The translations under genes were made by a program, and so were the position numbers. From Watersipora subatra (taxonomy: Eukaryota; Bryozoa; Gymnolaemata; Cheilostomatida; Watersiporidae), in the NCBI RefSeq assembly GCF_963576615.1, contig NC_088711.1:6882001-6946000 (forward strand): a stretch of DNA of 64,000 nucleotides. The letters are read 5' to 3'. Below the pieces are notes generated by a model. It ran no database searches. It had not been told where the DNA came from and saw only the letters and a list, made by a program, of their open reading frames with translations. Shown in pieces: positions 44,601 to 57,158 of the stretch. Numbering within the stretch: position 1 is the stretch's first letter; each line of letters starts with the position of its first letter.

Positions 44601-47600
44601 ATTACATAATTTTTTTATTATATATTTCAATACATCAGAGTTTTGGCTTTCGAATGAGCCTATATTTAATACACAAAGAATAATAGAACTATGAAAAACG
44701 GGGTGTCAAAAGTATGTCCTGCAAAAAAAAACACTTGGTTCAGGTACTCAAAATGTGGCATCATAATTCTCATTTAGCCTTAGGTCGTCAATCCCTTTCG
44801 CTGCCATTGAGGCTGCGTTTTTTCTGTGACATTCGGTACTGTTAAACCCGGAGAGCGCTAATAATAAACTAACATCCTAGATAATCAACAATGCCCGCGA
44901 TCGTGCTAACGCCGACCAATACAAACACATGTTCTGGGTTAATTAATTATGCTTCAATAAATGTACTGTCGTTGATAAAGGTAATGAAATCACATCGATT
45001 AAATTATGACCTGCGGGTTGCGTGGCCCTAGGACTAAATGTCAATCGCACTTTCGCGAGATCACGCAATGCTTGAAATTAATTAGTCTCAGTCGTCACCC
45101 GTAACATCGTATTAAAAATAAAGAGCTAGTGCATAATATCATCGGGAAAATATAGTATGGTTCTTGGAGTCTGAGGTACTTATCATAGAAATAATATGTA
45201 CATTGAGAACTAATGACACTGATTCCTTTATCATCTTCATTCGTTTTCTGGAGTTGTCCTACCTTCGCCTGCCACTAGCGTCATTATCGTCACTTTCGTA
45301 GTTGATAAATAAGCGGTAAGAGCACACAACAACGAATATGAGAATTGTGACGTCACAATTTTCGAGACTATGCCAGTAAACTTTTTCGCGGTAGAGCTCT
45401 GGGGAAAATCCTATAAACACCAACCAATGTCTGTCTCACCATGGCAAACAATAGCTCATTCGAAAGCCAAGACTCTGATGTATTGAAATGTATAATAAAA
45501 AAATTATGTAATTTATGTGCTTTAAGAGATATTTGAAAAGTTGGAGGTAAGTTAGCAGATTTATTGCATCCAAAAGAATTAACATCGCTCCAACAAAAAA
45601 GAGAGCAAAATATAGGCGACATTCACCCCGACCGTAATATGACTAAAATTATCTTCCAGATGTTCTGACGAGCCATTTGAAAAGTACACCGCCAGCCTCT
45701 AGTTGAATGCTGCCTCCAATTGACTGTCACTATAGAGGAAGGATTGAAAAATAGAGCGCCATGGCGTTCAATTAGAGGTTTTACGGTATATTAAAATTGC
45801 TTGTTGTATAACCTAGATCATCTAAAAACTGTTCAGAATCCTTATTCACGAAAGCAGTGCATGCGTTGAGAGGATTTCAACAAGTAAGCTTCCAGATAGA
45901 GCTAATTTTTACCGACTTAATTTTGCGATTTAAAAATTTTTTAAACTTTAACATTTTTTATTGGTGCAAAGAAAAATTTTTGCTAGCGCACTTCACAAGA
46001 TTTACACATAAACCAGTTGGTGTATTTCTATAACCACTGCTAGAAAGTTAACACGGGACGTATAAATATCGAGCATACTTTTCCAGTATTTGTGGCATCA
46101 TGCATTATAATTATCTGACATGTTGTGTAACCAAAACATGTAGTGTGGCGACTAGATGTGAAAAATCTGGCAAACAGAATCATCATTTAATCTCACATTG
46201 GTCAATTGTCAGCATTGACATCGTATAGCATTCGAATGTTTGGCTGAAAAAATAATTGCCTTATAGCACAGCTTGGAGCTCATATCGCAATTGTTCTATC
46301 TTTAAAACTGGTTTTATGCTTTACTAAAATCAAAATGAAAATATGATTATATTGTTACAAACATATGTAGTTTTAAATTGCTATTAGTTAACCTTTAAAT
46401 CAATAAAGTTAGCTACTACAATTGTATTGTGTAGTTTTATCTGTTGAATAATAATAATAATTTATCTCAATTTAGACTCATGATTCAGCAGAATTTAAAG
46501 TTTGAGTAGTATTTTATTTGAAAGTTTAGTCAACTTCGGTCAAATAAAAAATGACTTCCTAAATGTTCCACAACACTTGATTAACGTTGAACTCAGCACA
46601 GTAACATTCTTCATGAAACAATCTCAGAAAACCAGTATCATGTTATTTTAGACGCATGCTTTCTCTTATACAAAATAGGAATTTTAGAGCATATAATCTT
46701 TTTGGCGGTCATTAGTAACGAGGAAAAAATGAAGATTAAATTCCTATGTCAAATGTTTGGTTTAGGTAATTTTTTCTTTTAGAGTCAAGAAGAACAGTCA
46801 TCCCACGACATACGAGCATCTGAAAAACCGAGAAATTTGAGATACGAGCCAAATTTCAAGCAAGGTTTTGTCTTAAGATACGAGATAAGTTTGAGATATG
46901 AGCATATGAACATAGAGTTATCGATGCAGACGTTAGGTGACCGAGTATGCGTGAGGCCGTTTGCTAGAACAGTATCGCTCGGAATTTTTTGTCGAATCAG
47001 TTTGAAAACGTTTCAAAAAGGTTAGCTTAAAAGTAAATGTGAAAATGATTCAAAAAATGAGGCAAAAAGACGAAAACCAGAAGATAATACAAAATTAAAA
47101 CGCAGCAAAATTGGAATTAAGTTTAGTGTAATATAAAACTCATTTTTAAATGCCTTTTTAGTAAGTTAAATTCATTTACGTTAAATTTAGAGTTTGTGCT
47201 ATGTTAGTGTCTCAAAAGTGTACTGCACCAATTGTGTCACTGTCAAGTCTCTCACACCGCTGTTAGCCGCTACTATTTATTTCGAAATTAAGAGCTCCAT
47301 GCAGTACTGTACATAATAATGTCACATTTTGTTGAAGATCATAACCACTAAAAAATTATTTGTTACTTTGTGAATGTAGGTGGTGAATTATTACAATTAA
47401 AAACCCGTTTTTCTATCGTAATATCCCATTTCAGGTGGCTTTTTTCAGAGGGTGGGGAACGGATTAATTTGTATTTAGTTACTTTATATAAAAGCAATTG
47501 CTTTGAGATACGAAAGAATTTACATGTGAACTCTGTGCCAGAAGACATTAAGCTCGTATATCAAGGTATGACTAGCACTTTTTATGAAGATAAATGCACA

Positions 47601-50600
47601 CCGGTAAGCAGTTGATATGTATTCGTTTACTCAGCAACACATTGGCTAATTAAAATTATAGTGTAGAATATGTGAAGGAACACAATAGAAAGCGCATTTT
47701 TAACGAATTAAAATCTGTTTGCGACCATTATAACGTAGTTACAAAGGTAGTCAGCAAACTTTGCTTTTACGGAATGCAAGTAAAACATCAATCACTTGTT
47801 GTAATGTTATGTAAAGATCTATTGAGTGTTTCAGCTTCTAAATGGGCCAACAGCCAATATTGATTATACGATATGTTAGATTATTATTAGATAGAGAATA
47901 TCCTATATTCTTTATTATACTTAATCTCTCATGAGGAGATAACTCCAAACTCGACAGAAACAGGCGTAATGTCTACTTACTCTTCTCCATTGGGATTGAA
48001 GGCAAGACTGTTGATTGGACCGAAATGTCCTTTCACTCTGCCAAACTCTTCTTCAAAAATGAGATGATAAAACCTCGCCTCAAATTTTCCACTCTGCTTT
48101 GCTGTCTGGGTGACCTCCATCGCTTCCTGACCACCTCCCAACACAACCTACGAGAGAGAGACAAGCTATTAAATGTATTCACAGGCTACAACTTCTTCAC
48201 GTAAAATGAGATCATACAAGTAAAATGTATTATTACACAAGTCACACAAAAATTGTTGTTGTTGAAATTTTATAATACATTCCATCGAAGTAACCGGTAA
48301 TTAAAAGTGGAATATTCAGCACGTGGCTTGAAATGAATTCTACCAACTGATAATTACATATGGATAAACAGCTATAAAATGTATTTCTGATCTGAACAAA
48401 TGAGGAAAAAAGCGTTTCACACTTCTAAAAATTCAAGAACGATCATGAACAACTAGTAGGCAAAGTAGTAGGTGTGTGCAAAACCATTTAATTTAGAGTT
48501 TGACAGCTATAGAAAGCATGTCAATCACCCATAATTTGGTTCCTTCTACCATTATAAGATGAGAATTCTCATTTTTCGATTTAACCACATCTATTTATAC
48601 ATGACAGGAATCAAACCTAACTTGCCATCAAAATTATTGATTTAGAAAGCAGATCCTAACACACTTGCTAAACTGATCAACTGTGGTACAAGTTTCATGT
48701 TTGACCAAACTAGTAGAAAACCAGAAGAAATGAGAAAGTAGAACAGAGCTGTAGTCTTTTAGTGTGAATAACTAGAAGCGCGATTGCAACCTGCTATTCT
48801 AAAATAATACAAGTAGCAAGTCTATCCTAGCAATGAGCTCTACCTGAACTGAAAAAATATTCCCCATTGCTTAAAGTGGTTCAGTTTACCGTTCTTCTCA
48901 GCAGTGGTTCCATTCACATAATGGAGCTAGACATTCAACAATATTACTAGCCATTATATCACATACGTACCCTGTTAGCAAACCATGGTAGCCAGCACTC
49001 GGACAAATAAAATAGAATAACTCTTCTCATAAACATTTTGTTACTAGCAATTGTCTTTGAATTTAAAAAGGCAGCACCTTTCTTGAAACAACCCTAGAAC
49101 TTTATAAAACAAGTCATATACTTCGTGAAACTTGTATAAAACAAGTTTCACGAAGTATATGACTGACGTATGTTAAGCTATAACATAAGTACACAACATG
49201 AAGTATAGAACTTGCGTTATCTTTTATATAAAATAAGATATTTGGATTAAATAACCATTTTACCATTTTACCATTTATCAACAACTAAAACAATAACGCT
49301 TGGATTCCAATGTTGACCATTCAGTTTCGCGCACAATTATTTTCGTAGGGTTGAGAAACAGTTACAATGTTATCAATATGTATAGATTGATCCACTGCAA
49401 ATCTTTCGAGTCAATTTCTTTGCATTTTTATCACTTATTAAAAAGATGAAAGAAGTTGTGGTGTAATATTTGAATGTTGTTATAAATCTTTTTCAGGACA
49501 TCAAGTTTGGTCATAACGGCTGCAATCACGATGCTTTTGCGTTTAAAACTTTAAACAGTTGAAAAACAATTTACGATGGACTTTGACAGCAGTATAGATA
49601 TGGATATAGTATAGATATGGATATAGTATAGATATGGATATAGTATAGATATGGATATAGTATAGATATGGATATAGTATAGATATGGATATAGTATAGA
49701 TATGGATATAGTATAGATATGGATATAGTATAGATATGGATATAGTATAGATATGGATATAGTATAGATATGGATATAGTATAGATATAGTATAGATATG
49801 GATATAGTATAGATATGTATTTATTAAAAGTAAAAAAGAACCATTGTTGTACTGATAGCTGTTATCAACTACTCATGATGGTCAAATAGGTTATTCAATC
49901 AGATTTCAAGCGCACTATATGACTTCTGTGATAGTATGTTAGAACTCTATAGTATTTATAAATATGTTACAAAGCTATAGAATGAATTTTACACAGTTTA
50001 AACTATTAATTTTTTTGCCATTCAATAAAACAAATCGATGCTTCCCCAAAGTTTAAAGAACCGAGTCTCGGCTGACCGTGTAACGAAAGGTGGGACTGTT
50101 GGTCTCGCAGCAAGATAGTTAATGAGCATGAGAAGCCTGACGAGTTGCTGAAGGTAGTAAAAGACATAAAACAAGATCATGAGCCACATACATACATGAT
50201 CATGGATCGGAGATATTGCTGCAGAGTTGACAGGACGGGAGGTTTTGTAGGTCTTCATGTGGGTTAGAGTGGCAGCATCAAACAACTACAACAATTTGAA
50301 GTGGCAAGAGTTCAACGAGACCTTATCAGATGACGGGTTATTCCAGTCATTAAGTATTGCGTGCATGATTGAATTCTCTCAGATGGCATATTCTATGACG
50401 GATAGAATTCCCCATGTATTTATCAAACAACCCTACTGCGGTCAAACAGACTGAAATTTGCTCTTTCAAGACAAGAATACCGAAGGCTTGTGAGTCGCCT
50501 TTTAAAATACTTGTGGAAGTCAGTGATAACAAGGAATGACAAGCGAATGGTTCTATACTATTGCGTAGACATGTGTTCACTTTTTAAAGCAAACAAAGTA

Positions 50601-53600
50601 TTACTACAAGTTCTGTGTGTAACAACAAGAAGCAGCCAGAGCGCTGGAGACATTGCGGAATGAACCAAGTAAACTAAAGTAAACTAAGTAGCTAAGAATT
50701 CTCATGAGAGAGAGAGAGAGAAAGAGTGCTCATAAGCCTGTGGTCTTTAAAAGCTAAACAGACTAGTATATGGTTTTCATAAAGTATAATTGCCACTCTG
50801 TGCTATTTAATTCAAAGAAATGTCTCATGGAAAATTATACAAATGTAGGCCTGATATTTATTGAATGGGTTTAAGTTTGGCTCGCACCAAACAGGGTTTG
50901 ATTAAATTTGATATTAATCAAATTTAATATTAGAGATTAAATTTGAGATAAACAAATTAGAGAGATATTAATCGATAATACTTATGTAAATTATTAACAT
51001 GTGTTCGTTTTTACATGGAATATTTCTTAATTCATCTTTAATTATCATGGCAAGCCTTTCTACTTTCACGCATCCTTTGTACTTTTCACCTCATGAGAAC
51101 TGCTAAACATTTTTATAATTTTGGTTTCACATTGTTTAAACAGTTGATCCAAGGATGTTTGCTTGTTACTTTTTATGATTTCTTGCTTTAATTCTAGGGA
51201 AGTCATTGCCCGGTTCTCTTTTTACAACTACCACTTACACTAGTCTTCTTGGAGTTCAGATTTTAAAAATAAAAAAGGGGAAGACAGGAGGCATTATTTA
51301 ATATTATTCGAAAAACATAGAACCAAACTATTTGAAGGAGACCTGCATACCTACAAACTGAGTTACAAAACTGTCAATTTGAAAACTTTGGATGGCGTAT
51401 TCTAAAAATTACTTTGTGGAAAATCTAAGTTTTTTTAGTTTCAATCCTGAAGTAGCCAGTCATACGAATGGTTGATTATTTTCTGTATGGAATTCATGGA
51501 AATTTGCAAAGTTCGACTGTGGATAAAAATATTCTCTTATGTAAATGAGTTACGGCTGATGGAGATAGTGACACCAGTATTTATTTAAATGAAGATTGAT
51601 TTAGGTAAGGAATGTAGTCTTTTAATCAACTTTAGCGTATTGTAGCGAATCATAATAATAGGATATGGCTGAAACCTGATGATTAGTAGCCATATCTGGC
51701 GAGGAAAATACACCATTTGTAGATTAAGAAGGTTCTTTGCTTGTTTTAAAGAGCAGTTAATGCAACAATATGCATTAAACTGCTCTTTAAAACATCCTAG
51801 TAGTAGCAGAATGTAGTCAATGTGTGCATCCTCTTACACATACACTACATTCTCATTGCAAACTATACAAGAATGTGTGACTAAACACATTCGTACTCAA
51901 GTCAAGGAACAAAACAAGTAATCTTATGAACACAAGCATATAAAATAAAGTTTTGCTTACAAAATATCACATAAATATAATAAACATACTAAACAAACTA
52001 AGCAATAGAATTACTTTCGGCAACTGACCTTAGCATATGTGTCTTTCGAAGAGGTAATTAGCATACTGCCATCTTTAGATAGTTGCAGATCATTAATCTT
52101 AGCCTTATGGTCCTCATACTTAGTGATGACTTCCTCACGCATCTTAACATCCCATTGCGTCAATTCTCCCCCATCATGACCAAATATTAGGAATTCATCG
52201 AGTGCTCCCCAAACAGCGGATGTGATTTTACTCTTAGACTTTGGTAGCTCCATCTTTGATAGAGGCTTTTGTTGGCCTAAAGAATGTGAAAAGAAGAAAT
52301 AGGAAACTAAAGAATGAGATGAGAAGTAGCAAGCAAGAGAAAACCAGAGCAGATGCGGTTGGCATACCTATTTATATCATCAATCTATGGCATTGTAATC
52401 AAACATGTTTTCATTAAAGAAAGCTAAAATTCCAAATCACGTCATTCTGTGTCTACCAACCCTTATTTTTTAGGCAAACAAACAATGAATAAAGAAAACT
52501 ATTTCTTCAAGTAAATATTTTAGGTCACACGGCTATGCAAGACTTGAAAAGTGATATTTTGTGATAAAATAGCTTTTAACGAGAAACACCCTTTTGAGTT
52601 AAATCTCTAATCACGCGTCGCAATGATCCTTTTGCTCGCTCTCATCCTGTAGTGACCAACCAATAAACAAAGCCATCTACATCTATGTACAGGAGAAACT
52701 TTGGCAGCCCTTTGCTAGGCCCAAGTATCACCTGGCTGTACACTTTTGACTAAGGATATGACAGCTTCCAGGTATTATTAGAATAATTTTCTTTACCAAA
52801 TCAATATCAACAAACTACATGGAAATATCACAGCGCCAAACTACCGGAGGAAACAGGAATCTACAAGCAGAAGACTGGAAAAGACTCACTGATTTGAGAG
52901 CTGTCTCTGCAGTCATATATGACACACAAGCAGGGCTTGTTCATTGCCCGGTCAGTTGTGTACATAATCATATTGCCGCTGTAAGAAAATCCGACTGATC
53001 TCACGGCCGACTCTGTAGTGAGTGTGTCGATGCATTTACCTGCAAGCAACAAGTCTATTACTGAAACCTTCAATTGAACAGCTTTATCTTACATTTGAGT
53101 TAGTGTTTTCTTGTTTTACAAGTTGAAAATCGGATCAGGTCTGTCACATTTGTCTGACTTTGAATGTACAGGGTGAAGTTGGTAGTCAGAAATGAAGACG
53201 GTATAATGTGCAAACCAACAAACAAATTAATTCAAACGATGATATAATGCACTACACGATACAAGATTGGTAGAGATACTGAATTGATACACTTGCAGTT
53301 AGCTGAAATACTGCTAGAGTACCATTGAGCAAGCAAAATATATTAGATAAAAACAAATAAGTGAGGACATAACTTCTATTAAGCCCATAAAAAAGCAAAT
53401 ACATTTTGTTCAGTTACCGATTTTACAGATTACAGATTTTTAAAATTATGCATTACAGATTACAAAATCTTTTAAAATAGTCCTTCAGATGAAATTTTTT
53501 CTTAAATCGTGACAATAAATTTCAGTAGGAATAATTAATGCTTTAACACGTACCTAATATAATATATGATAGACTTCAGAAAAGAATAAAAGAAATAGGA

Positions 53601-55856
53601 GCAATGAATAACCACCTAATTAAATAAATATAATTAATAATATAGAACGTGTGTATGTTATTAACCGGATTGTAATGTACATTTTTTAAAACAATAATTA
53701 TACAAGCTACCATATATGGCTATAGACATTGAACTACGGTGAAGCCAACGAAAAAGAGCGCACAACTCCAACAAAAAATCAAAAGCAGTCAATCGACCTG
53801 ATTAGCTTTATAGTTTTAGGCTTTCTTATCCAAGCTATTAAATTACACCATTAATTTGTAACTATGATGTCCTAACCTTAGACCAAAATTCTTTCCATAC
53901 GAGTCTGGTGAAGACAGTTCACAACTACCATTATTCAATTTCATGCCGAAACAATTCCGTTGAACTAGTAAATGATATCTGTGCATTGTTTTAAATGTTT
54001 ACAAAACTGCTGCTACTGGTTTTGTGATAAGGAAGTGTACAACAGTTCAGCTGATTATCTCTTAGTGCGGAAGGTGATGAATCAGTTCATCCAAAGCAAT
54101 CAGTTACGCTAGACAAACCTGTACTGCAGTCCCAGAGCTTGCACGTGTTGTCTGCAGCTCCTGATAAGAACCTTGCAGAATCCCCTGACCACAGGCTAAG
54201 GAATTCACTAAAAACACTGAGCACAAAAACATGGCCAACTGTAGCGCCCCATTTGTAAAAAGCAATAGATGCTTGATGCATGTACTTCTATCAGAGAGTT
54301 TGTAATAAACTTGTTCACCCAAGTGACTCGCGAGGTTAAAGAATTAGAACAACAAGTATGATGCGCCAAAAAAGTAGGAATAACCTAAAACTAAGTACCT
54401 AGCAAAAAAGCTCTGACTCAACTAAGCAGAAACATTTGACAATTGTAAAAGTGGAAACCGCGGGAAGCCTAAAGAAATACATAAAACTACTCAGTATCAT
54501 AAAACTACTCCATATCTTAAAACTACTCCATATCATAAAACTACTCCATATCATAAAACTTACTCCATATCATAAAACCTTGCAGAATCCTCCATAGCAA
54601 TTAAACAAATTAGTTATGATTCAATTTGACACAGCCTGAACAAATGTCAATCTTGGCAGCATCTTAGACTTTAAATGGAGGAGTAACGGATCAAACTCAG
54701 GCTGACACCAAAATATAAATAAACATGCTAATAAACTAAATAGAATTCCCCCAAAGACACTCAAGGATACAACTAACATCTATGTTCCAGACAGCTCCGT
54801 TGTGACCGTTAAATGTGCCAAGCCTCTCTCCATTAATAGAGAACCAGACATTTGGGGCATGGTCCTTGCCAGCACTGAAAAGCAAGTCGCCTTCCCTGTT
54901 GTATTTTATCTGCGTGATTGCACGCTCGTGCCCGTGAAGCATTATCGGCTTCTGAATGTTAAGAGAATTAATAGAATATAAAGAGATTAAACACCAGAGA
55001 ATGAGATGTAACACAACCAAACATGATGATTAAACAAAGGATTACTGTCCTAGAGCTAGCATTACCTTCAATGATAATCGTAACTCGAGTACATGTATCT
55101 ACAAATGAGAGGTCAATCGTTTTGTTAGCTATTGTATCTGAAATTATGGACTGCGTGGACTGTGGTGGAGTAAAAACAAGGATTATCATTGTAAAAATTA
55201 AAAATGGATGTCACCCAGAGACAACTGACTAAACCTGAGGCTAAACTACTGTGCTGTGAGTCATGTAAGCATAAAATCTTGGCATTTTGTGAGGAACTAA
55301 GGATCTATATTGCATGAACCAATGACTTGCAATGCAATGTTTTTAGTGTGTTTATCTAATGACATGAACTCAGCCTGCATTCAACAGAGTAACAACCAGT
55401 TTTGAAAGTATATTTTTAGGTTTCTACAAAATTTCAGATCTGAAAATTTGTTCACTTGAAGGATCTGCTAGCCTAGCACCGCATTAGGAGTTAAATCAAA
55501 ACAAACAATATGACCAAAGCACTATCTAGTAAATGCAGATTACCGGGGATAAAATGCTATATCACAGATAACACAAAAAAGTAGCACTATTATTTAAAGT
55601 ACATTTGCTATTTATTGCGCAGAGGGGAAGGTGAAACATATTTGACATCCTAGAATCCAATGATTCCAGTGTGAGCCGAAGGCTATCAGACATGCAGACA
55701 TATAGATGTTAATTAGGCTCTGGAAGATTCTCAAATACCCTTGAAATACTCTTGATACAAGTACAATAACTGATCGTACGACTAGTGAAATAGAATGATA
55801 GTATTACCAAGTCATTAAAAAAGTGAAATGGTTAGAAAATCCTCTCCACATACCAT
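38673..55856 (-). CDS. EIF3I: Eukaryotic translation initiation factor 3 subunit I (8 exons)
   Basis: Coding exons in transcription order: 55856-55854, 54951-54771, 54184-54119, 53039-52890, 52276-52029, 50285-50196, 48147-47981 and 38754-38673. They join in frame to 987 nt (328 residues; human 325). eIF3i is a seven-bladed WD40 propeller of the eIF3 complex, which brings initiator tRNA and mRNA to the 40S ribosome. Conserved segments include [91 protein letters not shown] and [11 protein letters not shown] followed by an acidic-aromatic tail. Exon 1 contributes only the ATG, immediately followed by GTATGT; its placement relies on frame, donor and lack of another Met. The donor at 54770 (GTATCC) is weak but gives perfect length agreement with human. 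The 9.2-kb last intron holds two minisatellites and several transposons. Confidence 0.93.
39655..40005. repeat. 41-bp minisatellite in EIF3I last intron
   Basis: About 8.5 copies of a unit containing CGCAGACCAATAGTAACACC then TCTGCTCATACCTCATGTATT. Copies differ mainly in ACACC/ACGCC and GTATT/GTACT, so the array is young. Confidence 0.95.
40561..41472. mobile_element. 912-bp TTAA-flanked non-autonomous DNA element with long inverted repeats
   Basis: Flanked by TTAA at 40557-40560 and 41473-41476. The terminal inverted repeats are about 145 bp long and start AGGTTGACTTGCAACAAAAT (left) and AGGTTTACTTACAACAAAAT (right, read inward). There is no coding capacity. TTAA duplications are typical of piggyBac and Kolobok superfamilies; the AGG start does not fit piggyBac (usually CCC), so a Kolobok-type relation is possible but unproven. 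Relatives lie at 1-21 and 5132-5660. Confidence 0.85.
41738..41990. repeat. 23-bp minisatellite in EIF3I last intron
   Basis: About 11 copies of CAGTATTGTCAGTGAAATCA plus TTG, with rare single changes. Confidence 0.95.
43586..45786. mobile_element. TA-flanked DNA transposon, long copy, in EIF3I last intron
   Basis: The left end CCATAAAACCTCTAATTGAA and the right end, read inward, CCGTAAAACCTCTAATTGAA form clear inverted repeats with TA on both sides (43584-43585 and 45787-45788). The right subterminal part resembles the copies near 17158 and 57159. At 2,201 bp it is more than twice the 57159 copy, and it contains a 70-bp inverted repeat (44590-44659 / 45454-45523) that may mark a second insertion. 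No transposase frame was recognised. Confidence 0.7.
44590..45523. repeat. 70-bp inverted repeat with 794-bp spacer
   Basis: Arms 44590-44659 and 45454-45523 are reverse complements with 68 of 70 bases matching; they start AAAGCACATAAATTACATAA. This could be a foldback element nested in the larger transposon. Confidence 0.8.
46795..47574. mobile_element. Probable pogo/Tigger-like non-autonomous element
   Basis: The left end CAGTCATCCCACGACATACG is followed by AGCATCTG and repeated AGATACGAG motifs. The right end GCTCGTATATCAAGGTATGA then CTAG is its imperfect reverse complement. The inner GGAACGGATTAATTTGTATT segment is typical, from memory, of Tc1/mariner-pogo element ends. A TA duplication is not clean and no transposase is visible, so this is an old copy. 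Confidence 0.5.
49112..49164. repeat. Perfect 24-bp palindrome in EIF3I intron 6
   Basis: Arms 49112-49135 and 49141-49164 are exact reverse complements around the 5-base loop ATAAA. The left arm begins AGTCATATACTTCGTGAAAC. No flanking duplication was recognised. Confidence 0.85.
49588..49818. repeat. 17-bp minisatellite in EIF3I intron 6
   Basis: About 13 copies of GTATAGATATGGATATA, almost invariant except one shortened unit near 49780. Confidence 0.95.
51743..51793. repeat. ~22-bp hairpin in EIF3I intron 5
   Basis: GTTTTAAAGAGCAGTTAATG with its CA end pairs with 51771-51793 around a 6-base loop, with one extra A in the right arm. Confidence 0.7.
54483..54582. repeat. 18-bp repeat in EIF3I intron 2
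   Basis: About 5.5 copies of ATAAAACTACTCCATATC with few changes. Confidence 0.85.
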
Positions 55857-55996
55857 GACTGTTTGACGTTGATGTCTGGATCTAAGCTTCACACTCTATT
55901 GCAACAAATCTTGTGAATAGAAAACTTGATAACAGTAGCCAGCAACCTAAAATTCATAGCTGACTCAAACAAGCTGACGTGAAAAGCAGTTTAAGC

Positions 55997-57008
55997 TAGA
56001 GATGCCCCGATTCTAAATTCACCAGCCGATTCAGATACCGATCCGATATACCGATCCTAATTGAAAAATAATCCGATTCAGATCTTTTGTGTTGCATAGA
56101 TAGTTCTTCATTTTATTATGCAAATACAAACATAATGCAAAGAAAACATGAATATTCTTGTATTTATTTGTTTGCATTTATGGAAAAAATATATATACAT
56201 ATTCACATACCGACATACCGTGCATGTAGTAACAAAACAGTCCATGTTTCTTGTAATTTGTAAATAAAGGTAATTACTGTTTGTGGTACAGTTCTATCTG
56301 TGATAACGAAGTCCCTCTTCTATTGTTGGATGAACTGCTGTGCCTGTACAAGTTTAGAGCAAATCAATGTTTCTTTTAATTACCGTTAGTGATTCAATTA
56401 TCTCAGTAAGACGTCTCTTTCTTCCATCATTATCAATGTAGCCAAGAGTACTGAAGGGGGATTGACTTGCCACAGATGTTGGAGGACAGGCTACATACCG
56501 ATACGCCACTGGGGTTACCGTTTTTTGTACAATACAAACGATCTATTGTATCGTCAGGATCAAGAGAGTGATAGATAACTTTATGCGTCGACTGTTTAAA
56601 TTACTTTCGTAATGCTAGTAAATAGAAATATTACACTGCGTTCTTTTCTCCCATTTTTGTTATCTTGTTCGTGATTGCCTGCAATAAATCCTATCGCTGT
56701 AATTGAGAAATACCACACTTTTTGTTTACGTTCTGGCTAAAAAGTTTCCTTCGCTGTGTTGATCAGGCTATAGACATGAAATAAATTGTGTGGCAGGCCT
56801 GATATTCATTAAGTAAAAGTGAGAAGCTCACAGTTGATGATGCTTTTTTATTAGTATAGCAAGCTAAAATACAGTTTTCTGCTAAATGGTTGATCTGTAA
56901 AAAGTATCGGAAGGTTCAGATTTTTTAAGAAAAGATCGGCCGATACCGATTCAGATACTTGACACCCATATCGGCACCGATACCGATACCAAAATCGGGG
57001 CAACTCTA
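55997..57008. mobile_element. 1,012-bp hAT-like non-autonomous transposon upstream of EIF3I
   Basis: Terminal inverted repeats TAGAGATGCCCCGATT (left) and TAGAGTTGCCCCGATT (right, read inward) and an exact 8-bp duplication GTTTAAGC (55989-55996 and 57009-57016) identify a hAT-type insertion. Subterminal CCGATTCAGATACCGAT-like motifs repeat at both ends. No transposase frame remains. It begins 140 bp from the EIF3I start codon on the promoter side. Confidence 0.9.
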
Positions 57009-57158
57009 GTTTAAGCTACTGAAACATCTACAGTGCACCTGGATGCACAAGCATGGGTCAGACCAGCAAGTCACCATCAATCTTTTTGTGCTGAGTTGAA
57101 GCAACATCTTCCAATCAAATGCACAATACATACTGAGTCAACTTTCAGAGAGTATATA

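Noticed and set aside
46837-47025. Plus ORF rich in RYE repeats
   Set aside because: Its repeats are the GATACGAG motifs at the end of a pogo-like element, not a protein domain.
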